DNA of 64,000 nt from Cheiracanthium punctorium (taxonomy: Eukaryota > Arthropoda > Arachnida > Araneae > Cheiracanthiidae): contig JAWZYV010011914.1 in assembly GCA_038373885.1 (NCBI GenBank), positions 62,001 through 126,000 on the forward strand, written 5' to 3'. Below are positions 45,250 to 56,175 of the stretch, piece by piece. The notes under the pieces are model-generated. The model made no database searches. It worked only from the letters and a program-made list of their open reading frames with translations, and had not been told where the DNA came from. Position 1 is the stretch's first letter, and each line of letters starts with the position of its first letter. The translations under genes and the position numbers were made by a program.

Positions 45250-45975
45250 TTGCAAACTGTTGCCAATCGTATTCAAAACCATTAATAATTTCATGTGCCC
45301 GGCATTTATTTCGGCAAAAAATCGCTTGTCTTGGCGGACCACCGGGATAATGCGTAGGTACCCTTTTCTTTACTTATGTTTTTTAATTTGGCGTAAAATC
45401 AACATAGTTTCCATGTTTTTCAAATGCATGTGATTTTGCAAATAGAATTTCTGCTTTATTTTAAAAGCATAAATCATTTTGTGCGGGCGGTAAAACGGCT
45501 TTTAATTAATAGTTAGAAAAGTAGTTAAAATTTCAAAATTCTGAGCCTCAGGTGCACTTTACCGAAGTTATGGGCTCAGTCATGCTCACATTTTCAAAGC
45601 TCTGCTTTCTGTAGATTTGTCTGGAGAACATTAATTTTTATTATTACAGATAGACAAATTTGGCATAAAACTGGCTTAATTTCCGTGGTATTTAATGTTT
45701 TTCAGATGCACGCGCTTCTTTGTTGAAGTAATAGCATTCTTGTTAGCTCAAAACATGAATCATTTGATACGGGCGAAACTCGCCAAGCATGGCAACGTAA
45801 AAACGGTTTTTAATTAATAATTAAAAAAGTAATTAAAAATATAAAATTCTAAGTAGCCTATAACCATCTCCAGAGTCCCATCTATATCTAAACCAAAATG
45901 CAGCCTAATCGGTTCAGCGGTTTAGGCGTGAAAGCGTCATAAATAAACAAACAAACAAACAAACTCACTTTCGCG
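45250..45975 (-). mobile_element. Repeat region with truncated Helitron 5'-like end
   Basis: Two diverged direct repeats (about 45375-45545 and 45645-45860) share a GCGGGCGRWAAAAC-like block, ACGGYTTTTAATTAATARTT and CAAAATTCTRAG. The right end (AATCGGTTCAGCGGTTTAGG, a CAAACAAACAAACAAACT run, then CTCACTTTCGC) is the subterminal sequence that normally precedes a Helitron 5' terminus on the minus strand. The last ~25 bp are missing. Confidence 0.45.
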
Positions 45976-47464
45976 GTTACTTCCCACACATCGGCACGCC
46001 AAGAGATCGCCAACAATTTCACCCCCTTTTCAAGAACGATCAGTGCGTGACCCTGCAGATCTAGACTCACGGAAAATATCACGAGGATGGCCCCTGTTCT
46101 AAAGTGGGGATGGCAAAAGCGGGAAGATAGCAACCCATAAATTACTCCAGCCAGTGTCATTCGGAGATGTCTAGCAAGGGTATAATAAGAGTTCCTTTAT
46201 CAGCAGCAATAATTAAAACTTGTCTTTAGAAAAATATTTTAAAACGCTAGAAGCATCGCACTTACTATCGCTTGTTTTGAAAAAAAAAAAAAATTAATAT
46301 TTTATTCTTTTTTTTTCACGATTTTAAAATTCGCTAATTTTAATTTAAAATGCGTGCGCTCACTCTCTCAGGAAGAAAAAAAGAAAAGAAGGGAAATTTG
46401 AAGGAAGAAAATTGCGTTAACTATTTACATATATTTACCTCAAAATTTACTTATTCGTTTTAGTTGTGGACGCAGGATCTTATTTTAGGCTGTGTATTCG
46501 GAGCACGTGACATGGCGCTTCCATTTTATAGTTGTCCTAGAAACTGCACAGAAACAACACACGTACTAAAATAACGTACTAAAATAAAAACTAAAATAAA
46601 AACACGTACTAAAATAATCTTTCACACATTATGAAGGTTTAATTTCTACCTGAAAATCAAAGTAAATTATCTGAATATTATAATTGAATCCAACAAATTA
46701 TTCGAAGAGTTTAGTTTCATAAATTGACATTTATTTTCCTATTTTATAAAGATAGTTGCAAGTTATGCATAAATGTATAAATTTAATAATATCTGATGCT
46801 AATAACTAATAAGTAGTTCGAAAAATCCTCTAAAGTTTTAGACATTCTAAAATTTAAACTTTTGGTCAGAGAAAAGAGAAAATTAGATTTTTTTTTTTTC
46901 GGAAACATATATCGTAATTTAATGTGTTCTCTTGAGTATTTGTAGAGCCTGAAATATTTAACCCATTAACCGTATATAGAACACTGTAAAACTAAAATTA
47001 AAAAAAAAACCTGTTAAATTCTTTTTAAAAGCATTTTCTTAAATTCATGTTAAATATTTTTTGCAATTCCCTTAAAGAACTCTTCAGCAATGTGACACAG
47101 GCATTTAAAAGTTTAATGTTAAGAAAATCTTCATGCACGGGTGATTTGTGAAACGTAAATTAATTTCATTTAAGTAATATTCCACAACAATTTTTTTTTC
47201 GGGGTTTCCCGCAAGTACCCTACAGAGGGTGTTCACACATTTTTGTAACGATTTTGCAAAGATATATATAGAAATAAATATAAGAATTTTATTTTCTAAT
47301 GTGTTCAGTCTGATAGCCCTTTCTTTGAACCATCATATTACATCTTGATTTCAAAGATGAAAGTCCTTTTCTTAAAACATCAAGGCTGATATTGTTCCAC
47401 TCCTCCATCACAATCTTGTAGTAATATAATCTTTTGTAGTAATATATGAATGTATCTTGTGTTT
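45976..47464. other. AT-rich DNA, no clear feature
   Basis: A GC-richer patch at 45980-46150 has open frames but no domain. A short CACGTACTAAAATAA-type tandem repeat lies at about 46558-46620. Nothing else was recognised. Confidence 0.4.
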
Positions 47465-47690
47465 GCGTGATTATGGCAACGCTATACTAGGGCAATCTGC
47501 CAAGGATGGGAAGGTGCCTTGGTAGGAGAACTTTCTAAGGGGTTCTAAAGCGTATTCACGTTACATCTGGAAAAAACCTACCAAAAATCCAGACTGTTAG
47601 ATCGACAGCTGCTCGATGGGACCCGATCCCGGGTCCTTCACTCTTCGGCAGTCTACCATTTTCAGTGACATAACTGTATCTTAAAGTAGA
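47465..47690 (-). mobile_element. tRNA-derived SINE, copy 3
   Basis: The minus strand has the core CTGTCGATCTAACAGTCTGG, identical over long stretches to copy 1. A head follows upstream with GGTAGACTGCCGAAGAG (A-box region) and GGATCGGGTCCC (degenerate B box). The distal body CTTAGAAAGTTCTCCTACC resembles copies 2 and 4. Confidence 0.65.
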
Positions 47691-48119
47691 AAGATAATTC
47701 AACTCATCTTCGTTTAGAAATATATTTAGTTTTATATTTCAATTCCCTTTCATTATCACTGAAAAATAACGTTCAATAAATACTTGTCACACATTTTTGC
47801 TTTCATGCCTTTTAAGATGCAATTTATTCCAGGAAAAACTTACTATTACATTTATACACAAAAAAAAGTTACTATTACATTTGTTTGTTCATCTTAAAAT
47901 ACACTGGAATAAAATAAACTAGAAGTTTCTGTAGAAAATTTTGCTTAATTGAAGTTTTAGACGTATTTCGCATTTTGTATGTATTAAGAAAATAAATGTA
48001 TTTTGTATTTTTTCAATTTAGAAAGCATTTTGTATTTTGTAATTTTTCGTGTTTGAATAAATGTAATTTGTATTTTGCATCGAAAATACATTTTTTTATG
48101 TATTTTGCCCAACTCTGCT
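47691..48119. other. AT-rich DNA with a TTTTGTATTTTG repeat
   Basis: From about 47968 to 48100 the motif TGTATTTTG and variants occur at least six times. Nothing else was seen. Confidence 0.5.
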
Positions 48120-48332
48120 TCTGTAGTTGCTTTCAAAGAGCATTGCAGAGCAAGCAGTAATTATTTTTATTTCCAAAGGAGGGGAGAGTATGAGGGAGCG
48201 TCCTCTAAGTGAAACTGTACTCCCCCTCCCTAAACAACGGGGGATGAGGGGGAGAAAAGCAATAAACTTTAGGTTTACCTTTGCCGATCTCTGGGAAGAT
48301 AGGCACTTTCGCATTTATAATATTAGTTAGGA
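48120..48332 (-). mobile_element. Helitron 5'-terminal fragment
   Basis: On the minus strand it begins A|TCCTAACTAATATTATAAATG at 48332, followed by CGAAAGTGCC. The 3' end was not found to the left, so the start given here is approximate. Confidence 0.6.
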
Positions 48333-49606
48333 TTACAAACAGTCAGCTTGTAAGAGTTACAAAGCACGCAGGAAAAAAAAAAATCCTGAAAACAGGGAAT
48401 TTTGCGATATTTCTCTAAACGGATAGCGTCGCTATCAATTTTTGAAGGCGAATTTTGTGCTCAAGAATTTTCTCCGAAAGTTGCACGAGACAAATATTAA
48501 TTAGGCTGGGGTAATAAGCATTATTCATATTTTCGAGTGTTTGTTCCTAAAGCTGTTTAAAAGTCCTGTGACGCCTACAGTTCTTCAAAAGGAACAACCT
48601 TTAAAGAAATGTGTTTGAAAAATTGCACATTTTATTAAATCAATAAGCTAAAGAAAAGTAAATTCAAGTAAATTATTTTGAGAAAGAGGATATGGACAGA
48701 AAAAGAGTGTTCTTTATTAGCGGTGTATTTCGAAAAAAAAAATCATGTGATTTCGGTTCATAAATAGTACAAATAAATTAATTATGCCAAGCCCTTCAGA
48801 ATTTTTTGACCACCTCTTTACAAATTCTACTTAACTCTGTAATAAATGATAAATCTGTATGATGTAGGAAACTTTCAGAAAAAAATCTCAAAAATCGAAA
48901 ATGTATCACGATGTGTTACTTTTCGAAAATTTCTGATGTGCAAGTCAATGTTGAAGACTATTTTTCAGAAAGTAGTATGTGTACTGTAGAGAAATATTAT
49001 TTCTGCAGAAAAAACTGTTGATAGTTGTAAAAGGTGGATTTAGAAAGTAATTTTTCTATGAATAAGTGCATCACATAATTTGAAAACTCAAAAAAATTAC
49101 AGGACGAAGGATGCTTTTGAGATTTTTACAAAATAAAATTAGGGAGCTAGGAGTTTAATTCAATTGTGACCTTGGTAGCATTTGTAGCTGAGAATGAAAG
49201 TGTTTTTAATGACTGATTAATTTTAAAATCACAATTAAAAGAGATTTTTTTCAATTTATATTAAGTGCATTATATTAAGATCATAAATAAAAACATAAAA
49301 GCTTATTTTGAATTTTAGTTAACAAACTGGTCATTTTTAGTGTGACTGCGACTAACGCAATATTTCTGACGTGATTGCGGAATATTTTAACTATCACAAT
49401 GTTACTTAAGTCACAAGTCTTAAATAACCAAATCGGCCAATAATTAATTAAATACAAAAATAAAACATTGCTTTGTTATTTATGATCCTATCATGCATGC
49501 TGTGAAGCTGAAAAAATTCCGTTAACTTAATATTTTAACTATAATCAATTAAAAACTTTTCATTTTCAGCTTTTTTTTTTTATTGTCATCTAAGGACCCT
49601 AGACAG
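48333..49606. other. AT-rich DNA, no feature seen
   Basis: No terminal repeats or coding motifs were recognised. Confidence 0.45.
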
Positions 49607-49804
49607 CAGGTATGGGCAACCTTTGAAAAGTTGCGGGCCAAATTTTAGGATGTTAGCCAAGTCATGGGCCATATAATTGGGATTAATATTCGATTTTGAA
49701 TGGTTTATGTGGGTTATATACGGGGTTCTGATATATCCCGCGGGCCGGATCAAAAACCTTGGTGGGCCATATCCGGCCCGTGGGCTGCAGGTTGCCCATA
49801 TGTG
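49607..49804. mobile_element. hAT MITE
   Basis: CAGGTATGGGCAACCT at the left is matched inversely by AGGTTGCCCATATGTG at the right. The flanks CTAGACAG and CTCAACAG match at six of eight positions. The interior contains GGGCCATAT/GGCCCG motifs. The end sequence is a frequent arthropod and vertebrate hAT type. Confidence 0.75.
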
Positions 49805-50689
49805 CTCAACAGGCTATCCAATTTTTATTTAGTATTTATTCTGTGTACTTTTCTAAGAGGTAAATTGATATTTCACAGTATTATCAGAAAACCAGGAATT
49901 GTATACTTTGCATTAATATTCTGACTTCAAATTTATGAAAATCAAAAACATAGAAAAATTAATCTCTTAAAAATAATAAATGTTTCAATTAAATAAATAC
50001 TTTATTGAACCCTGTAAATCAGTTTATAATAGTCATTATATGAAACTCTATAGAGATTAGTAAACATAAAATAACAACAGAGCTTGGAAAACGCATTTGT
50101 TTTAACAAGAGTGCACAAATTATATAGTTGTGATTCAACAGCTAAACTATGTCCACTTACTGTGTAACTCAGAAGCTGTTGTACAGTGACCCAATAAATA
50201 CGCAAATAAAATAATGCGAATATATCTTATTTCGCTCAATATTGCTACCAGTTGATACAAATTCTGCGGAGTATCTTACTTAATTGTCTAATTACTAGCG
50301 GAAATTAAAGTGAAGTAGCTATCACTCAAGGCCTCTCGAAGATGAGATTGAAAATGAATTGACGTTTATGACTTGTGAGCTGTAGTGGCATTCCGTAGTG
50401 TGGCATCACCCTGACAACGTTTACGTGACGTCACTTGCTGGGCTTTATACCTAAATTTTCATCTATTGGCTCAACCCTAAAAATAACTAACACCTCCCCC
50501 CCCTCCGGGGGGTATATTAAAAGCAAATAATGCTTAACGTATCGATTATGAAACACTTTCCAACACGAGTTTAATTGGACAAATTTACATTACCTGTCGA
50601 AAGGTAGCTGATAAATCTTACTTCGATCAAAATTCCGGGACTGACAGTATATCTGCTGATAGCGAAATTTAAATGTTTATGTTAAAAAA
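49805..50689. other. AT-rich DNA, no clear feature
   Basis: A palindromic TGACGTCA lies at about 50427. A C tract and G tract near 50493-50512 resemble the inside of a small hAT MITE, but no ends pair. Confidence 0.4.
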
Positions 50690-51787
50690 ATATGATGTGG
50701 ACACCACATGACTTCCTTGCACGTCTATATCAAAAATATTTTGGCGCACTTCATCTAAAATTATTTTGTTTGAAAGATATAAAATATCAGTAATAGTAAA
50801 GTTTAGCGATTCCTAGAAAAATATTTCGATATCGCCAAGCTGGGTTCAATTTGAAAGATTTATTTTTGATACTTAATTGGGCGATATTTCGCCAAAATCC
50901 GACATAGTTTGTGAGATTTGCGGGATAGCCAAAGTAGTAATTGACCGCAGACTTTCAATGAATTGAATGTATCCATAACCTCAATGCATGCAAAGTCATT
51001 TGGATGACCCTGTAAATAAATTCTCAGTCGATTGCAATCAAAAAAGAGATGCACTGTTAGATGTTACAATAGTTCTAAATACAAAATTTTAACATTCTAT
51101 GGTTAAAAGTTTTAGAGTTATGCGAAATACGAAATTATTTTTGGCACCAAGTTTGGCGAAATTTTGGGCATGGACCAAACAATGACCGACTACACATGTA
51201 ATATGCTGAAGCAAGGACCCAGAAAAAAATTTCGGGGAGGGGGGTCCAAACGGTGAAAAAGACAGAATTTTTCACAAAAAGACGTCATCATTCTTATTTT
51301 GTTAACAAAAACTGAAATTTCGGTAGGGGGGGTCCGGACCCGCTGGACCACCCCCCTAGGTACGTCCTTGTGCTGAAGGTATCCATAGACATTAAAGTAG
51401 TGAAATTTTTTTGGGTGGTCTTGTAAATTAACTCTCCAGTAGATTGGAACCAAAAATCGAGATTCTCAACCAGATGTTACAACAATCCTAAATATGAAAT
51501 TTCAACATTCTACGACTAGTAGTTTTTGAGATAAGAGAGTTAAATATATTCGTACGTACAGACGTCAGGGAAAAACTAGTCAAAATGGACTCGTGGTCGG
51601 TCAAAATGCGTTCTACATGTATTTATATGAACATGCGTACATGCGTACGATGAGATGCATGGCAAAAATTCTTAAAAGTAAATTTAGAGGTAGTCAAAAT
51701 CGATATTTTCATCAAAATTTGGCTACTCAATAAAATCAAAATTTTTCGCGATCACATTACTTCCTTATACTTCGTACAAGGAAGTAA
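50690..51787. mobile_element. Dispersed repeat ending in a 10-bp palindromic stem
   Basis: The left edge has GTGGACACCACATGACTTCC. The right edge has TTACTTCCTT...AAGGAAGTAA (51757-51787), a hairpin beside GTGATCGCG on the minus strand. Two diverged direct repeats of about 165 bp (50965-51130 and 51376-51545) share CTGTAAATTAACTCTCC-like and GATGTTACAATAGTTCTAAA-like text. I recognise the style of terminus from arthropod repeats but cannot name the family. Confidence 0.45.
51212..51370. mobile_element. hAT MITE with perfect 8-bp TSD
   Basis: CAAGGACCCAG at the left and the inverse of CTAGGTACGTCCTTG at the right form the ends; G and C tracts lie inside. TGCTGAAG flanks both sides exactly (51204-51211 and 51371-51378). 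Inserted in the repeat at 50690-51787. Confidence 0.9.
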
Positions 51788-52657
51788 AAAAGAAGTTTCC
51801 CGTGCTTAAGAACACCCACTTTATATAACTATCATAATTACAACCATTTTAACTCGCACTAACAAAAATTGTAATACAATTTACACAAATAATTTTTTGT
51901 TTCTAAAATTCAGATCGTTTCGAACAGTTATTTTTCTTCAGTTCTTGTTTACACTGGTGGCGCTTCATCTGTCTCGAATTACTGTTGCCATTCGCGACAA
52001 TAGCTATTGAAAAGTGGAGACGTGTTTACCATGCATTTCCACATTATTCCCAGATGTATTTTTTCTAACTATCCATTTAAAGAAAACCCAATGAAATTTG
52101 TCCTTGGCACTGTTTGTTGAGTATAGGAAAGGTATTCGATATTTCAACTTTCACGTGACGATACATGGAATCTATTTTCGTGAATCTCTGTACTAATATA
52201 TTCCTTTTACTGAGTAAATTCTTCAGATCATTATCAATATTATTAAAACTACTGGGTATGTGCTTATGGCTTTTTGAAAGAAACTGGCTACATGCTTGGA
52301 ATTGACACACGTACGAATACACATAATACCAAAGCTTGAATTTTCGTGGATCATTTAAATTAAATTGTAGGAATATATTCTCCATTAATTCTTGAGATGT
52401 CGATTACGATTAATCGAGCTACCACTTCTATTAATGTGACGGAACGCAAATTTTCCTCAACCGAGCGTTTTTTTCCCCGAGATTTATATGAGGCTGAGTA
52501 AAATGTCGGCAAAGCTCGAAATATGTCGAAATTTCCCTTCAACACACTCTCATACAGTCATTCTCCCGATCATTCATATATATATATACTTTTTGTAAAG
52601 TACGAAAAATTTCTCTCTACATCATTTACGCACAAATCATTTGACATCCCAAAGCTC
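51788..52657. other. AT-rich DNA, no recognisable feature
   Basis: A minus-strand frame of 102 codons (52077-52385) and an adjoining one of 61 (52360-52545) have no motif I recognise. They overlap slightly and could be one decayed frame, but amino-acid composition gives no functional clue. Confidence 0.35.
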
Positions 52658-52894
52658 TTAATCCTTTGAGGCGCAACCCTTTCCCAATGCTGAAAAGAGG
52701 CAGCCGTTGTCATCGCTTTGACAACAGCTGGTTGTGCTCGCGCACAGCCAGCTGTTGTCAAAAAAGGGGTCTCTAGATCTGTGGCACGCGATGAACGTTT
52801 CGATTCTCCGCCATCTTGCTGTTAGTTAAGTCGAACGATGGCAATGGCTGCCCTTTTTTCAGCATTGGGAATGGGTTGCGCCTCAAAGGGTTAA
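52658..52894. mobile_element. Symmetric fold-back MITE, both ends alike
   Basis: Unlike the other copies, both ends are the GAGGCGC type: TTAATCCTTTGAGGCGC on the left and GCGCCTCAAAGGGTTAA on the right, with TTAA at each edge. The 237-bp element is almost entirely palindromic, with the left arm shortened near GCTTTGACAACAGC. The tip is GTGCTCGCGCACAGCC. It looks like the simple form from which the longer asymmetric elements could derive, or a deletion product of them. Confidence 0.8.
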
Positions 52895-53300
52895 CGCGCG
52901 TTGTCCTCACCGTGAGGACACAAAACTCTGACGTTTTGACTGTTGCCAGTCACGAAGATTAAATTTGATTTCTATAAAAATACTTGAAGTTGACATAGTT
53001 ACACAAGAATCCTTTACATTTTAACACATCATTTCCCATAAAAATTGTCGGTTATTTGTAAAATTGTCAGGATTACTTTCAACAGCACTGCCATCTGCAG
53101 AGAATTGGAAGAATATGATAGAAATACATTGATATAGAACAACTGGACAGACTGCCCAATGATGAAAAAAAGGGCAGCCATTGCCATTGCTCGATTTAAC
53201 TACAAGCAGGATGGCGGTCGATCGAATCGTTCATCGCGTGCCACAGATTTAAAGACCATTTTCTGACACAGCTGGCTGTGTACGCACAGCCAGTTTGTTC
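52891..53300 (-). mobile_element. Diverged fold-back MITE abutting the symmetric one
   Basis: It shares TTAA 52891-52894 with its neighbour and continues CGCGCGTTGTCCTCACC, in place of the usual CGCGCAGTGTTCCCGC. The unique part (TTGACTGTTGCCAGTCACG, ATCATTTCCC) and then one hairpin arm with GATGGCGGTCGATCG follow. It stops at the tip, CTGGCTGTGTACGCACAGCC, near 53300. Divergence is comparable to the 1135-1430 copy. Confidence 0.7.
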
Positions 53301-53319
53301 AAAGAACACTGATCATGGT

Positions 53320-53560
53320 AACAAGTCTGTACACCGAAGCACACTGAACAGGGTAAATGGCTTAAGTGTGAAGGGCCCCGTGTTCGGGCTTTGTCGCCCG
53401 GCTGTCGATATAGCGATCAGGAGTTTAGGGTGATTTTCTCCATATATAAAATGGATACAAGTTAGAGTACCTTAAAAAGGTCCTTCACCCAAGGCACCCC
53501 TTCCCCTTGGCAGATAACCCTCGTGTAGGTTTGTATCTCATAATACAAAACAAACAGACT
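53320..53560 (+). mobile_element. tRNA-derived SINE, copy 4 (degenerate)
   Basis: GTAAATGGCTTAAGTG and GTGTTCGGGCTTT lie at A-box and B-box positions, followed by CTGTCGATATAGCGATC...GTGATTTTCTCC, the core of the family. The tail has ATACAAAACAAACAGAC. Confidence 0.6.
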
Positions 53561-53605
53561 ATTGTAATCGTTTCAAAAACAAATATTTAAAATTCGCTCA
53601 TGTTG

Positions 53606-53985
53606 TTGTTTCTGATGCCCCCTGACATCCGCAAACGGCGGTGCCAGATCTCCCCCCCCCCTAAGGGAAGCGGAGGGCAGATGGGGTGCGCCTTCAATTT
53701 ATAGGACCCCAGAGAGAGGAAGTACGATATCCCGTGGTCCCCTTATTTTAAACCAATTCCAGAGGAGGGACTAACCTCCTGAAATCGGCACCCCCCATGA
53801 GGTATCGTTTAATAACTTGGAGGACATTGGAGTCACAACAAATTTTACATGCACCAGCTCCCATTAGCGTGCACGGTCCCACAGTAGTCGAGCCGAGAGT
53901 ATGCTGACGCTCCCAGGTACTGGCCAAGCCGGATGCTGCTTCACTTTCCGTGTTCTAATGCGAACGGAGTTGAGCGCCCAGTCCA
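53606..53985 (-). mobile_element. 5S-rRNA-derived SINE, copy 1
   Basis: The minus strand from about 53970 reads CTCCGTTCGC, then AAGTGAAGCAGCATCC, GGCTTGGCCAGTACCTGGGA and GCGTCAGC. This follows the order and spacing of the 5S rRNA internal promoter (AAGTTAAGCAGC, GGTTAGTACTTGGATGGG, TGACC in the consensus I recall). A body of about 250 bp follows, shared with the copy at 62646, and the 3' end is C-rich then CAACAACA. That layout, 5S head plus body plus simple tail, is the SINE3 pattern. Confidence 0.65.
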
Positions 53986-55680
53986 CTGCGGGACAAAATT
54001 CGCTCATTCATTTGTGTTAACCCTATATTATGTTCTGTATACGCTTTCAATACAATATACAATTCAAAAAGCAATGCGTGAACCGCGAGAGAGTTTAAAC
54101 TAGAATCTGTATTGGTGTGATGAGTCAAAGTATTAGATTTATTAAAAGTAATCAACATTAATTCTGAAAGAAAGAAAACAAAAATCGTTACTGCAGAACC
54201 TTTACAATTATGAACTACGACATAAAAGCGCAATTCTACGTTGATTGGTATTACGGTCTCAAAGAGATCAGTAAAATTTAAACTGTCATGCCTGATAATT
54301 CGTGAATTCTACTGCATATAATTTGTTATAGACGTCCTCCATTATATTGAATCTGCGAAACTGACTTTATTTAATACTTTTTGTCAGAAATATTTCTGAA
54401 AAAATATTTCTTCTAGAATATTGAATTACTTTTTAATAAATCCTTTGTCAGAAAATTTGTTACACTGAAATAACAGTTTGAGTATTTCAGCTTTGAAAGA
54501 CATAATTCTTTGGGATAAGGGTTTAAATTTTCTGTTTTGATCCTTCAAAATGCTTTCGTGATTTTTTTTTTGTATTGTTTTATCGTTATATTTTGGCAAA
54601 ATATTATTACGTGATTGTTCTGGCTTTAGTAGTTAACGTGAAAAATTATTTCCCCCGCCTTTTCACTACCAGTACAACCCTTTAGTGCTTCGTTATATAT
54701 TTGTGTTTAACTGGGAGAAAAAGTGCAATACTCTCATAGAATACTATCTTAATATACATTATCTATTTTTCAGTTTTATCTTTTCTAAAAGTTTATCTAT
54801 TAGTCTTCGTTTAGTTTAGTTGGTATTTAGTTGGTCACAAATTCAAAGCATCCCCGAAGGCAATTGTAACAATACGTATAATACTGCATGTTATTACATC
54901 TTAATTGATTTTTAAGTAACTATTCACAGGGGTTATAAATAAAAGCATTTTCATGTGAAATTCAGAGTCCCCTTTAAAAAAGTGATAGTGACATACAAAA
55001 ATCTATCAAGAAAAGCAACATAATTTTTTATATATATTGATTTTATATTGAAAATATTTTGAAGATGTTTAGTTAAGAAAAAGTTTAGACTTATATTCAA
55101 AAATGTTTATTCAAGGACAGAATTTTTCTTTCGCCACCCAAAGAACTTAAAGAAAGCATTTGTGCAGCATTAGGAACAATTGATTGTGCGGTACTACAAC
55201 ATTTCTGGACGAAGCTGATTACAGATTAGGTTTTACTTGTTACATAAGAAAAGGTTGACGCATCGAAAGTTTGTAAATGAAAATAAATAAAATATAACAA
55301 CTTATCTACCTTATTAAGGTATCCGCCTACGTTCTGGACAATTTTTTTTGTTTGTTTGTTATAAGTTAGATATTTCTTTTTATTTTCAAGTAAATTGTAG
55401 AATAGAAAACGAAAATCATCCAGAAAATATTTATAATTGTCATGCATTTTGAAAAATTAGGGTTGGGAATGTCAAAACGATGATGTCTCGCAAGGCAGTC
55501 ATCTCCGGTAGTCAACCGTAATTCGGCCACACCTCCATTCCTTGTCCAATCAGGAATTTCGTGAATTTCATTCTACCAGATTTTGTGGTAATTTCTCACT
55601 GAGAGTTCACTGTTAAGTCTGTCTCAGAACGTTCTCTTAATTATTGACTTAATAGTAGAACCCTTCTCTTAATTATTGAC
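53986..55680. other. AT-rich DNA, no clear feature
   Basis: A minus-strand frame at 53955-54233 has no domain. A short GC-richer patch at 55470-55560 is not recognised. The local duplication at 55632-55687 is listed separately. Confidence 0.4.
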
Positions 55681-55687
55681 TTAATAT
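55632..55687. repeat. 33-bp spaced direct duplication at a MITE edge
   Basis: TTCTCTTAATTATTGACTTA is present at 55632 and again at 55665. The second copy supplies the TTAA at the left edge of the fold-back MITE at 55681. Confidence 0.8.
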
Positions 55688-56175
55688 CGCAACCCTTTCC
55701 CAATGCTGAAAAAAGGGCAACCGTTGCAATCGCTCGACTTAACTACCAGCAAGATGGCGGACGATCGAAACGTTCATCGCGTGCCACAGATCTAGAGACC
55801 CTTTTTTGACGACAGCTGGCTGTGCCACCAAAAAAGGGTCTCTAGATCTGTGGCACGCGATGAACGTTTCGATCATTCGCCATCTTGCTAGTAGTTAAGT
55901 CGAGCGATGGCAACGGCTGTCCTTTTCTCAGCATTGGGCAATCTCTCCAGCTGTTCTCGCATTCTTCCATTTTTCAGCAGATGTCAGTGCTGTTAAAAAT
56001 AATCGTGACAATTTTTTTACGGGAAATGACGTGCTAAAAAGTTAAGGATTCTCGTGGAGCTAGGTCACCCGCAACTATTTTTATAGAAATCCAATCTATT
56101 CTTCGTGACTGGCAACAGTCAAAACGTCAGAGTTTGGTGTTCCCAGAGCGGGAACACTGCGCGTTAAGGGGTTAA
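55681..56175 (+). mobile_element. piggyBac-like fold-back MITE, nearly full length
   Basis: The left TTAA is followed by TATCGCAACCC, so the usual CCCTTTGAGG is lost. The right end has GCGCGTTAAGGGGTTAA. Both hairpin arms are complete and share the GACAGCTGGCTGTGCCACC tip and GATCATTCGCC variant with the copy at 27975. Confidence 0.85.

Noticed and set aside
52077..52545. Possible two-part gene on the minus strand
   Set aside because: The frames show no domain, no start context and no support from flanking structure.
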